NCBI GenBank assembly: GCA_020205615.1
Contig: CM035151.1
Location: forward strand, 47,894,849 to 47,958,848
Length of the DNA: 64,000 nt
DNA from: Panax quinquefolius
Taxonomy: Eukaryota; Streptophyta; Magnoliopsida; Apiales; Araliaceae
Reading direction: 5' to 3'
Below the pieces are notes generated by a model that did no database searches, was not told the DNA's origin, and worked only from the letters and a program-made list of their open reading frames with translations. Positions within the stretch are counted from its first letter, which is position 1, and every line of letters starts with the position of its first letter. The translations under genes were made by a program, and so were the position numbers. Positions 29,097 to 40,841 of the stretch are shown here, piece by piece.

Positions 29097-30900
29097 TTAG
29101 ATGGTATGATCATAATCTTTCAAAAGTTCAAGCCAACGTCGTTGTCGCATGTTGAGTTCCTTTTGAGTGAAGAAATATTTGAGGCTTTTATGATCCGTAA
29201 TGATCTCCACCTTCTCCCCATACAAGTAATGCCTCAAAATTTTAAGTGCGAAGACAACAACTGCTAATTCTAGGTCATGAGTAGGATACTTCCTCTCATA
29301 TTCTTTGAGTTGTCTTGAGGCACAGGCTATGACTTTCCCATGTTTCATGAGAACGCATCCCAACCTTTTTGCGAAGCATCATCAGATAGATGACAAATCC
29401 TCTCCGAGCCGGATGGTATTGTCGTAACAAAATTGAAATGAGTCTCCTCTTGAGTTCTTGAAAACTCTTCTCACATTCTTCGCTCCAACCAAACTTTGTA
29501 TCTTTTCGAGTCAGATGAGTTAATGGAGTAGCTATTCGAGAAAATCCTTCCACGAATCTTCCATTATAACCAGCTAAGCCGAGAAAGCTACGTACTTCGG
29601 TCACTGATTTAGGTTGCTCCCAGCTTTGAATTGCTTCAATCTTTGCCGAGTCAACAGATATTCCATGACTTGATACTACGTGCCCAAGGAATGCTACTTC
29701 CTCAAGCCAGAACTCACATTTCTTCAACTTGGCATAAAGTTTGTATTCACAAAGCTTTTGGAGTGTCAGCCTCAAGTGTTGTTCATGATCTTCACGGCTT
29801 TTGGAATAAATAAGGATGTCATCAATAAAGACGACCACAAAGTGATCCAAATATTCCTTGAATACTCGGTTCATCATATCCATGAAGGCAGCAGGAGCAT
29901 TAGTCAATCCAAAGGACATGATTAGGAATTCATAATGCCCGTACCGAGTTCTCAAAGCCGTCTTTGGAATGTCATCGGTTCTAATCTTCAATTGATGATA
30001 TCCGGAACGAAGATCAATCTTTGAAAAGAATTTGGCTCCTTACAACTGATCAAATAGGTCATCAATACGTGGCAATGGGTACCTATTTTTGATGGTGACA
30101 TGATTCAACTCCCGATAATCAATACTAAGTCGCATACTCCCATCTTTCTTCTTCACGAATAGAACAGGAGCACCCCAAGGAGACGTACTAGGACGAATGA
30201 AACCAATGTCTAACAATTCTTACAATTGGGTCTTTAACTCCTGAAGTTCAATAGGAGCCATTCGATATGGAGCTTTGGAAATGGGTTTTGTACCGGGTTC
30301 AAGGTCGATACAAAATTCAATTTCACGCCTGGGGTAGGCCAGAAGTTCTTTAGGAATACGTCGTGAATTTATTAACAATAGAAATATCATTCAAAACTGA
30401 CGTATTTTTGTTTAGATCCGTGACATGAGCTAAGAAAGCTTGACATCCGTTTTTCAATAAACGAATAGCTTTATGGCTTGAGATGACCGTGATTGATTTT
30501 AATGGTTTGGTCGCTTGAATTCGCATAATAGGTTGATTAGGAATATGAAAGCTAACAACCTTACGAAAATAATTAATTTTAGCATGATGAGTAGTTAATC
30601 AATCAATCCCTAGAATCACATCAAATGCAAGTATTTTCAATGAAATAAGATCGACAGGTAATGTGAGGGTACCGATTTGAACCAAACAAGACTTATAAAT
30701 AGTGGATGTAATGAAAGTTTCTCCCAATGGAGTTTCCACAGATAAGTCAAAGTCTAATTTCTCCAGAGTCAAATTTAATCGTTGAGCGCAAGTAGGAGAA
30801 ATAAAAGAATGAGTAGAACCGATATCAAATAAAGTATAGACTTCGCTAAAGTTTATGATAAGCTTACCCGTGATGACCTCATTCGGCTTCCTTGCTTTCT
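29097..30900 (-). pseudogene. Gypsy A protease-RT-RNase H
   Basis: Protease trace near 30840-30800 (THSFISPTCAQRL). RT follows: [32 protein letters not shown], then open 29991-29296 with [20 protein letters not shown] and the catalytic [14 protein letters not shown] intact. RNase H is in 29363-29097 ([37 protein letters not shown]). In-frame stops at 30222-30220 and 30042-30040 (minus TAA) sit where relatives have glutamine. A frameshift near 29330 separates RT from RNase H. Confidence 0.85.
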
Positions 30901-30979
30901 AGGAGGTCGCAACAAACGCTCTCCCTTGCACTACCGACTTTGACTTTTCTGGGACAACCTTTGGTGCCTCCATCCTAGT

Positions 30980-32083
30980 TGAACTTATCTTCGGTGAACA
31001 ACAAAATCGGGCTAAGTGACCTTTTCTTCCACAATTATAACATGCTTTGGACGGCATCACGCAGTTTGGACTGATGTGTCCCTCCCCTCCACATTTGAAG
31101 CATATGATAGGTGGTCGTTCTCCTTCCTTAACAACGGGTGCTGGTGTTGACGTCTTTCCATCATTGTTAAATCTCCTCTTCTTGAAATGTCCATTCTTAT
31201 TGTTTTGGCCCTGATTATCACCGAAGTGGTTACCACTTCTGGCCTGTTGATTCCCTCCACGCTTGTTGTCACCGCTTCGATGATTGCTCTCACTGGTATT
31301 ATCATTTTGTCGGCTGCTCTCTTTTGGTTGCGTTGACTCGTTATCGCGCTCTACTAACTGATCCCTATTTACAACATCTGAATACTAACATAGTTTATGA
31401 GAAATAAGATGTTAACGTATCTCTGGCTTTAAACCTCTTAAAAACATCCGCGTCATTCTCTCTTCATTATCCACCAAGTGGGGATATGGCCCGAGACAAC
31501 TCGCAAACTTAGCTTCAGTATTAACACACGATCATATTATTCTGCTCCAACTTGATGAACTCTACCTATTTTATGTGACGAATACTTTCGGGAAAGTACT
31601 TATCATTGAATAGTTCTTGGAACTTCTCCCAAGACATCTTCAAGTCTGGCGGAGTTGAGTACGCTTTTACCGATTCCCACCAATGAATCGCCTCTTCTCG
31701 CAACATAAAGGCGGCAAGGGAACCTTTTGCTCCTCGAGCATCCCAAGACATCAAATATCTTGGTGATCTGCTTTATCCATGCTTCCGCCTTAAGTGGTTT
31801 TGGCTCTCCAATAAACTCCGGTGGTCCCAGCTCCTTGAACTGCTTAGCGGTGACCGTCCCGAGAGTTTCGGAGTTTCCACCTACATTTTGGACAGAGCCG
31901 CTCTCTTTGCAGTTGCATGAATTGCATAAAGCCTCTGAACATTCCATCATTCATCATTTGGTCAGTGTTGTTGTTTGCATAAGGATTGTCGCCTTCCTAA
32001 TGCACATTATCTTGATTATTGATATGTGGTGAATCAACGGTTGCCTGTGCTCCATTGCTATTCTCAACATTCTCGGATGTCAT
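30980..32083 (-). pseudogene. Gypsy A gag
   Basis: Starts at the minus-strand ATG 32083-32081 (MTSENVENSNGAQ). A TAG at 31999-31997 interrupts it early. Later frames give FKELGPPEFIGEPKPLKAEA (31950 frame), EEAIHWWESVKAY and WEKFQELFNDKYFPESI (31754 frame), the Retrotrans_gag core. Two CCHC knuckles near 31105-31020 are read as CFKCGGEGHISPNC and CYNCGRKGHLARFC. It is the nucleocapsid precursor, split by frameshifts. Confidence 0.85.
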
Positions 32084-32273
32084 TTTCAGATACTTCCACA
32101 AAACAAAGGTTAATTGACATGTAACATATTATCCCCAGATTCTCGGAATCCACCAATGAAATACCAAATAAACTTAGGTAGGTCATACTAGCGAAGGAAT
32201 TCCCCGTCTCTCCCCTCCTAGTTCTATTCTCACATCTTAGCCAGGGATCATATCCCTAAGCTTTGATACCAAC

Positions 32274-34992
32274 TGTGACGCCCCCAAAATCGGTATACAT
32301 CACCTATTCGGAGTCGCCAAATACATGGTACAAAATTCAAATATAACTTAATTATACAACAGTCGTGTAAAATACGACTAAACATATGGTGTGAGGTTTA
32401 ATACAAATATTGTCCTCTAGACAATATACAAACTCAGGTCCTCATTACATTAATTATCACACTATTTCATAGAATAGTGAGGACTACTAATGCTATTATC
32501 TGGACCATCACTTTGTTCCCCGACTAGTCCCTGCTATGTTCTCATTTCCCGAAGAGAACAATGAAAGAAAAAGGGTGAGCTCAACTAGCCCAGTAAGAAA
32601 TATTATGACTAAGATAATGCAGAATAAATTATCATTAGCCTTCAAAAGTGTTACACTGATAAAATATAACAAACATCAAGTTTAACTGCAGCGGAACAAT
32701 CAATCCATTAGAAGAGTCAAGTAGAGAATAAAATCTACTATCTTCTATGATTTAAAAGGTTTTTGATGACTTTTATCACGAGAGACTCACTTAATAAATA
32801 ATCCACAACATCCTCCACTTTTACTGACCAAGGATATTCATTAGTATCACAACCACAAATTATCCATGCACCACAACCAAGGATATTCGTGTATTCATCA
32901 ATGGTCATGATCATGCCAACAACTGTCCATCAATGCACTACGGGTCAATGAGGACTTTTTCCACATCATTTGTAATATTACCGTCATGATTACACCGAAT
33001 AATCCCTGTTCATAATCTTACCAAGTCCATCTATGCACTACAGGCCACAGATGACTTTCAACATAATATAAACATGAGGATGATGACAATGATATAAGAA
33101 TTCAATAAAACAAGTTCAAGAATTAATTTATCCAGGAACTAATAATGTCCAAATTGTCAACATGATATTTCTTTGTAGAGTAACACTCAAGAATGCTCGT
33201 AAGAATATTTCCATGAAAAGATATCGGATGAAGCGCAAATATCAAGGATATTCCACTAATTTCATGGAGTATAAAGTCAAAACTTTAACCAATTGAGTAT
33301 AATAAAGAATGGAATAACAAAAGAAATCACCGGGCATGCGATAGATCGCATAGATAAAGTTATTCCAACGTAATAATAAATAATGGAACCAGTCACGCGT
33401 AAACGCATCGAAGTGATATTTCAATGTAATAATAAATAATGGAACCGTGTCATGCGTAAACGCATTGACATGATATTCCAACGTAATAATAAATAATGGA
33501 ACCGAAGTCATGCGTAACGGACGACATGTGTTGTTCCAACAGAATAATAAACAATCGGAACCCAAAATCACGCGTAACGCATTGCATGTGATGTTCCAAC
33601 AAATAATAAATAATGGAATAATGTAAAGAATTTCACCTAGTATAGAGTATCCACAGATATACAAAAGTTATTCCAATGAATAATAAAGAATGGAATAACA
33701 AAAGCATTTCACCAATAAGAAAGAAGGAATACCTTTAACGAGTACAACAAATAATATCCCTTACCGTAAGAGTATTTTGACCGGTAGAGGCGAGGATATA
33801 CTCAAAGAAAACTTGCACTACGCCAAAGCTTTCTTAAACTCTAAAGAAATACACTCAAGATTATAGAAGAAGAACTCTCTCTATAGTTTCTCTCTCTAGA
33901 GTTTCAAATTGAATTAAGTAAGAAATAATGAAGGAATGAGCTTCTATTTATAAGAAGAATGGATCGTAGCATAGTAACTAATTCATGAATGGTCCGTATT
34001 GATTTACTTTAAAACGGACGATCCAGTTTGGTTTACAATAAAATATAATATATTCTATTTATAATCTAATAAAACGAATAACTTTATAAAAGTATTTTGT
34101 TTTATATAAAAAGATTTTACTATCTGCAAACACTATGCAGTACTTATGCAAAACACTATGCATAATAAAATATAATATATTCTAATTATTGTCTAATAAA
34201 ATAGATAACTTTATAAAAGTATTCTGTTTTATATAAAAAGATTTTACTATTAGTCTAATAAAACGAATAACTTTATAAAAGTATTCTGTTTTATATAAAA
34301 AGCTTTTCTGTTTTATTACATTAATAATACTAATAAAACAAAACTCATCATCATTATTATAATTCACAATATTAATCGACCAAGTCGTTCCCAGGAAAGA
34401 GGGGGCTTTCCAATAAGGATTTCTCCCCATTGGCACGCAATTAGGTGACCAAACCTCTCCTTGACAGAACTTCTAGACATCGTTAATATTGCAAATAATA
34501 ATATTAATAACTTTGTCATCTCAATTATTGATTATAAAATATTGACAATAATTGAATCAAATAACGTGAGATACTATCAAAGAATTATCAGAATAATAAT
34601 TGAACAAAACCGAGTGACTTCTCACGTAAGCATCAATAATCAATACCGTGTGCTATCTTTGTGCAACTACACGATTCTCGTACTTTTAACACCGGGTGTT
34701 TCAACAGTTAACGGTAAAACTTCCGCCGTTATTTTCATAAAGTATTTTTATCGTTTTCTCAATCCGACAATAATTCCGTTGTGGGGTCCACCAATGATTG
34801 TACAGTTGTATAAATATTCCCTGTTAAAACGAATATTCCTCGACCAATCGAATATTATATAACAACTTGCGTACTTTGCAAAATTTATAAATATTACCCA
34901 CAACTATAACATTATATCAAATTCATTCCATAATATTCAAAAATGATATTTATAGAAAATTCATCTTTATTCATAAAAGTTGGGGTCTTACA
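32274..34992 (-). repeat. Gypsy A 5' LTR
   Basis: 2719 bases. It matches 24788-27454 but with many short indels and substitutions. It carries the same minisatellite (33335-33690) and the same AT-rich triplication (~34050-34320). Confidence 0.9.
33335..33690. repeat. ~60-bp minisatellite inside the gypsy A 5' LTR
   Basis: About five copies of the same unit as at 25855-26160 (AATAATAAATAATGGAA with CATGCGTAAACGCAT), more diverged and with short deletions. Confidence 0.8.
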
Positions 34993-35252
34993 CATAATAT
35001 TCAAATCTGTGGACTAGATTTAACTAAATCTAGCTATATCTAACTTTTAACCGGTTCAAAAGTTGCAAAACTGAAACTGTTGAGCTAGAATGACTAAGAT
35101 TTATTTAAATCTAGTTTTCTTTCTAGTTTTTATTATGTGAGCCTAGGAGCTACGAGGTCTAAGATCCAGCTAACGGATCTAGATCTGGTTCCCACGATGA
35201 ATCCTTTTCAGCTGTACAGCCAGCTTGTAAATTATTTATGGTGTTTGAATAT
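34993..35252. other. Spacer between gypsy elements A and C
   Basis: 260 bases starting with the CATAA target duplication. No ORF, repeat or motif recognised; CTAGATTTAA-type short repeats only. Confidence 0.6.
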
Positions 35253-38200
35253 TGTAACGACCGAGAAATTCGGATCCTTTGTAATATACTTTTAAATAAT
35301 TAAATAATGAATAAAATTATATTATTTGTTATTATGTGTTAGTAAGATGAATGTTGTTCTAGAACTTAGAAACGTCGGAACATCGTAGTATTTTAACTAC
35401 GTGAAGGAATTAAAGTGTTGAATTTCCAAGACGAAAATAAAAGCTTTCCGAGAAATTTTCTGAAAAACACTATTCATCGTTTTCTGCTCGGGGATTATTT
35501 TTGAACTTCCGAGAAATACGTAACGTTATAATATCAAGGTGAGATGGATTATGTAATAATAATTCAAGTATGGAAAATGCAATATTTTGAATGCGGACTT
35601 AAATTTAAGAACGTTAAGGATTAAAGACAAAATGAAATGAAATTGTGGATCTTGTAGGAAGTAAAAGTCCAATGAGAATTAAGGGGCAAGCCCAAGTTGT
35701 AGCAATGTTTAGACAAGTAATTGTTAATGTGAAGCCCATAGCAATTCAAAGAAAGCCCAAAAGATTAAGCTAATCAAACTAAACCTAAGCCCAAATGTTG
35801 ATCTATTGGACAAGTGTGATCCATGGGGCAACCCATGGGTGAACTTGGTAACCAAGACTTTTATGTGGTGGCCAAGTATTTGGTGTAGGGAACAAGTATA
35901 CTTGGGAACTAAGGAATGAATAGTAAGGAGGTTATTAAAGGAGGTGGGATGTCCTAATGACTAGAATACCCTAACTTAGCAAGCCTATAAATACAAAGCC
36001 TTGGATTCATTATTTACTTGTTCAATTTTCATCCAAGCACAACAACTTATTGGTTAGAGAGAATAAGCACTATTAAGCTTAACATCCTTTGTTAGATTTC
36101 CAAGAAGAAGAAGTTAGTCATCAAAGGTAAATGATCTTATCTCTTCTATCTTTACCATTGTAAGGTGATAAGAGAAGTGTAACTTATTGAACATGTATGT
36201 TAAGAACTCATAAAGATTGATAATCACTGGAATTAAGCCGAATAAGTAAGGAATAAGCCATTCAAACCTAAATAAGTTATGAAATTATAAAGAACATGGA
36301 TGAACTTATCATATGATTACTTAAACGAGTTAGTATGATTGATAAGATGTAAGAATGTTGCTTAAAGGACTTAAATCAATAATAAGTCTTAAGGAATGAA
36401 ATCTTGAAAGTTATGATTTATTAAGTTATGAATTATGAGGAATAAGCCATAACCAAACTTAAAGATAAGTGGTTGTAATATGTAGGTTGATATATCTAGT
36501 TAATGAATTGAATCCACGTTAAGTGATGAACAAATCACTAGTAACAAAGTTTTGCCGGAATTCACACGATTGGACGATAATCGTCAAATTCGTGAAATTC
36601 TTGGAATGGAAGTCGAATTTTATGTTTGAACTCAGAAACATTGGTTTCTGATGGAGACAAGTCGTATTTGGCATTATAGAGTTGCGAACTCAAAAATGAT
36701 CGGATTCCGACTTAGGACGAAGAAACGAGTGTTGAACGTTCACGAACTTTTATCGTTTTCATTAAAAATAAACTAATAGGTGAATTTTTAGTTAACAAAG
36801 TCAAATAGATAAAATTCTTGCATGAACATGTAGAGTATGTGATTTGTGAACCGTAGGCTCTTGAACAAGCCAATTCGAACTTATAACGAAGAAGTTATGA
36901 GCCCGGGAGTTTCACAAAAATAAAAATATGTCAAAATTTTTCATTGACAGAAGTCATGGCCATGTGACGCCAAATTTCAAGGCCAAAAGGTGGCGTTGCA
37001 GCTGCAAACGAGCATGGCCGGATGATGTTGTGATCTACTGGAGACTCGCAGTAACGAAGGGGACTCGCATCGCAACGCGACTGTAATGAAGGGGACTCGC
37101 ATCGCAGCGCCGAGTCCGGGTCTTTGGCCTCTGTTGTATTATTAAAAGCAATGTGCAATTAAAGTAAAAAATCTGGCTGATATATATACCAAATTTTAAG
37201 ATCTAGATAGTGAAGAATGGTTACAAGTAGAGTATGAAAGGTAACTGTTTAACAAAGAACTAAAGCTTAATTATAACATTATTAAGCCATGATTAAACCT
37301 TAAGTATGATCACTTAGGGTTGAAGTAACTCAATTGCATATGAATGTAAATCGTAACAAAAAGCCAGAACTAATAATAACAAATCTAATACGTAATTAGA
37401 TTGAGAAGAAGGGTAAGATTATTTAAAGGACTATGTATGTTACTCATGACCTAATGTGTTATATGATGTTATCATCTACTGTAGAGACCTTAAAGACTTA
37501 AAGTGCACGTGTTATAAACTGTAGCAGACGCTAAAGGCAAGTATTCTAACCCTTGTTTCAATTCAATCTGGACAAGCTTTGTGATTCATGTATTCTTACG
37601 CATGAGTTAATGTCTGATGAAGTCAACGCTAATTCTTTCGGCTAGACTTATGATATGTTAGATTCTTATAATCTATCCAAGTATTAACAATGATTTACCA
37701 AACTAATATTGGTGTGATTTTCAAAAGGAGACTGAGTATGCTAAATTGTTTTGTCGTCAAACGACCGGCACGCGAGGTTGCCACAACTTAAACGTACATG
37801 CGTTTAATGAATGTAGTTTTGATCAACATAGAGTACTATAGGCTGATCACCTAGACGTGCTCGTAAGCTATGCCGGACTTACGAACTTCGTGCCGGGATG
37901 TCCTTTTTAAAGAACTTATGAAATGCTCATGGTCTTGGACCGGAATTGATGTTTTACTGAATATTGTTGTTGTAAAACGTTTTGAAAGAAAAGAAGTGCT
38001 ATTTTGAATTATCGATAGTACTTCATAACTATTGTTTAGTTATTGAAGATATACGATTCCTATATTTCAAGCATGCTAGTTTTATTAGAATTGTTGTACT
38101 TGCTGAGCTAGTTAGGCTCACTCTTGCTTGAACCATCTGAATACAACTAAGATCGAACGGACCGACGGATCCGGCAAGGATAAAGGGAAGGCTAAGGCGA

Positions 38201-38430
38201 ACCCGTAGATTTCCTATGTAATAGTATAGGTTTTGTAATGATAGTATTTTATATTATGACAAGAACAATTGTAACGATTATAAAGAACCTGGGAGAATGT
38301 TAATATTATTTTGAATATATATAAGACATATTTGTTCCTTGAGGTATTTCAATTGAATGATTGTGTGAACTGTAGCACCGTGTAGCACCATCTGTCGGGT
38401 TGGAAGATACCCGAATTTGGGGGCGTCACA
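35253..38430 (+). repeat. Gypsy C 5' LTR (3.2 kb)
   Basis: TGTAACGACC...GCGTCACA, 3178 bases, non-coding. The region 37020-37110 carries repeated GGGGACTCGCATCGCA. Only the terminal motif GGGGGCGTCACA is clearly shared with the LTRs of elements A and B. Confidence 0.8.
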
Positions 38431-38432
38431 GG

Positions 38433-38445
38433 TTGGTATCAAAGC
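38433..38445 (+). promoter_or_regulatory. Primer binding site (tRNA-Met-like) of gypsy C
   Basis: TTGGTATCAAAGC lies three bases after the LTR end. It differs from the TGGTATCAGAGC complement of tRNA-Met at one base, as in element A. Confidence 0.8.
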
Positions 38446-38614
38446 ATTAGGTTATAAACTTAAAGGGGGAATTTAAAACCTTAAGTCATAACTTTAAGAA
38501 AAGTCAAAGAAATAAAAGATGGAAATTAACCCTATAAAAATGCATTATATATATGTTATGTGTTTTTATTATTCTACTGACATGTACTAATCAAACTTAT
38601 TTGTGTTGTTGTAG

Positions 38615-39226
38615 ATGTTAGGAGAAAATAGAGACGTACAGATAGTCAGCAAAGGGTCGGTTAATCAGATAGAGATCATACCGAACCCCATAGCAGCAGA
38701 GCCCGAGGTAGTAGTGGTTGAGTCTGGAGACTCATAGAGCTTAAATCTTATGTTCGTGTTCGACGACATGCTAGAGGAAGAGGTGGAGGTAGTGTCCTTC
38801 AACCCAGTAGCAATAGCAGCAGAGATGGCTCCGGGGGAGTCAATGAAATCACTTTTTATGGCAGTGTTGGATAGAAACATCCATTACTGTCAGGAGGTTA
38901 AGGAGTTGAAAGCAGAGCTCCAGGCTGTCATAGAAGATAAGACGGACGTGGAGTCCATGTGGGAGCAGGAGCATGATGAGAGAGTTTTGGCCAAGGACAA
39001 GGTCCATGAGCTGAAACAAGAGGTCTTTGAGCTCAGGGGGGAGCTAAAGACCAAAAATCATAAGATAGGGAGAATGTCCTATATTCATAGGAGTTCTCAT
39101 ACAAATTTCCAGCACCAGGTAGCTGGTTATCTTGTAGAAACAGGGCAGACGCGACATACTATCAGTCATGATATTATCGCCGATCTTGCCAAGACGGATT
39201 TTGAGAATGCCTTAAGGCAGATGTAA
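38615..39226 (+). pseudogene. Extra pre-gag ORF of gypsy C, coiled-coil protein
   Basis: An ATG at 38615 opens a frame of about 203 residues interrupted once, at TAG 38735-38737; the part from 38750 is fully open to TAA at 39224-39226. It lies between the primer site and gag, where plant chromoviruses normally have only a short leader. The N-terminal part is acidic (NPIAAEPEVVVVESGDS, MLEEEVEVV). The centre is a heptad-like charged helix (VKELKAELQAVIEDKTDVES, VHELKQEVFELRGELKTKNH). The C-terminus has HTISHDIIADLAKTDFENAL. No enzyme motif, zinc knuckle or membrane segment is seen. I do not recognise the family. A captured host exon or an accessory ORF like those described upstream of gag in Ogre/Retand are both possible. 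Confidence 0.6.
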
Positions 39227-39496
39227 TCTATTAGTGGATAGAATAGCTTAGATATGTAAATATTGTGTATCTAGTAGTGACGTAAAACCCTCTTTTGTAT
39301 AAACAAATGGTAGTCTTTTGTAAATCCCAATTTTTGGAAAGCAATCGCGGGAAAGTAATGTAATTAGCTTAGGCTGTGTAATGTAACCGATGTAGTGTTG
39401 TACTACAATGAATCAATATAAGTCTTTTTTGAAAAATATTGAGTAATGAATGTTTAAATTAATATTTAAAATTAAATAATAACTAACTAACAGGAA

Positions 39497-40783
39497 ATGG
39501 ATAATAACGAAATGTGTTGTTGTTGTAACAGTAAAATGCCGCCAAGAAGAGTACCACGTAATCAAGGCACGAACGTAAATCAACCGGAGGGAGGCCCGGT
39601 TAACCCCATGCAGGAGTTTGTAAATCTTTTAACAACAACGTTTAATAGAACTGGGGCTACCATCCCCGTAAATCCTGGTGTAGTACGAGCTACTACGTTT
39701 AAGGATTTAAAAAGCGTGGGTCCATCGGAGTTCAAAGGAACTACGGACCTTATCAAAGCCCAAACGTGGGTGAAAGAAATCGAGAATGCATTTTTGATAG
39801 CAAATGTCGACGAGGCCTAGAAGGTTGCCTTTGCAACCTACATGATGAAGGGAGAGGTCAACTTTTGGTGGGAGGCTAATCAGGCTAGGGTCGGGATCGA
39901 GAATTTGACGTGGGTAAGGTTCAAGGAGATATTCATCGAGAAGTACTTTCCCATGAGCATGCAGGGAAGGATGGAGATGAGGTTTTTGGATTTAAAATAA
40001 GGGGACATGACGGTTCCCCAATACGGCGCCATGTTTAATGAACTGGCGAGGTTCGCTCCACACCAAGTGGACACTGAGGTTAGGAAGGCGCGACGGTTCG
40101 AGCATGGCTTGAAACCCTGACTCTATAATCGAATATCTGTGTTCCAAAGTACTTCCTTTGGAACCATTTTAGAGAAGGCGATAATCGCCGAATGTGGTAG
40201 CGAGGCGTTAAGCTAGTACCATAAAGACAAGAAAAATAAGGGGAAAGTGGATGGGGGAGTGAAGATCGAAGGAGCCAACGGGAGTGGCGAAGGGTATAAA
40301 CGGAAGGTGGTTAACTCTGGGAATACCGTAGTGAAGCAAGGAGACCCGAAGAGAAGGATGGAGGCCTGCAAGACCTGTGGGAAGACTCACTTAGGAGTCT
40401 GTCTCAAGGGGAAGGCTGTATGCTACAATTGTGGACCGGAGGGGCACATTGTGCCTAACTGTCCAACTGCGAAGAATAACCACGGATGCTTTGTGTGTGG
40501 ATCAAATGACCACATGGCAAAGAACTGCTCAAAGAAGGGGACGGATGGGAATAAGGGCGCCAATAGCGCTAAGTTAGCTATTATGGGTCCATCGCAGCTG
40601 GGTAGGCCGATGGCCCATACCTTTAACATGACCGTCCAAGATGCGATGGCCTCAGGGGATGTAGTCGCAGGTATTATTCCGATCAACGACCTAAATGCAT
40701 ACGTGCTGTTTGACTCGGGTGCTACTTGTTCGTTTATCGCATGTGATTTTACTAGACGATTAGGATTACTTCCCGCAAAGTAG
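39497..40783 (+). pseudogene. Gypsy C gag-protease
   Basis: Starts at ATG 39497 or, more gag-like, at 39536 (MPPRRVPRNQG). The gag core is FKDLKSVGPSEFKGTTD, KAQTWVKEIENAF, GEVNFWWEANQ and FKEIFIEKYFPMSMQGRME. Two CCHC knuckles follow (CYNCGPEGHIVPNC, CFVCGSNDHMAKNC), then the protease AYVLFDSGATCSFI with DSG intact. The frame is constant but stopped at 39818-39820 (TAG), 39998-40000 (TAA), 40118-40120 (TGA) and 40214-40216 (TAG), each consistent with one C-to-T or G-to-A change from Gln or Trp. Confidence 0.85.
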
Positions 40784-40841
40784 CCTATACCTTTAAATAT
40801 TAAGGTATCAATGAAGAGATAATTCATGTTGAAGATATTCA

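Larger units (their letters stand above)
24788..34992 (-). mobile_element. Ty3/gypsy element A (Tekay/Del-type chromovirus), antisense orientation
   Basis: A 10.2-kb element with long LTRs 24788-27454 and 32274-34992, flanked by a perfect CATAA target duplication (24783-24787 and 34993-34997). In element sense LTRs run TGTAAGACC...GCGTCACA. The primer site TTGGTATCAAAGC (minus, ~32273-32260) is one base off tRNA-Met, and the purine tract AAGAAGAGGAGGT lies next to the 3' LTR. Minus-strand order is gag, protease, RT, RNase H, integrase (gypsy order). Frames are broken many times. Long LTRs and the closely related element B, which ends in a chromodomain-like tail, suggest the Tekay/Del lineage. 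Confidence 0.9.

Noticed and set aside
33242..33664. 140-residue minus-strand frame in the gypsy A 5' LTR
   Set aside because: It is the translation of the ~60-bp minisatellite and shows the same peptide pattern repeated; not a gene.
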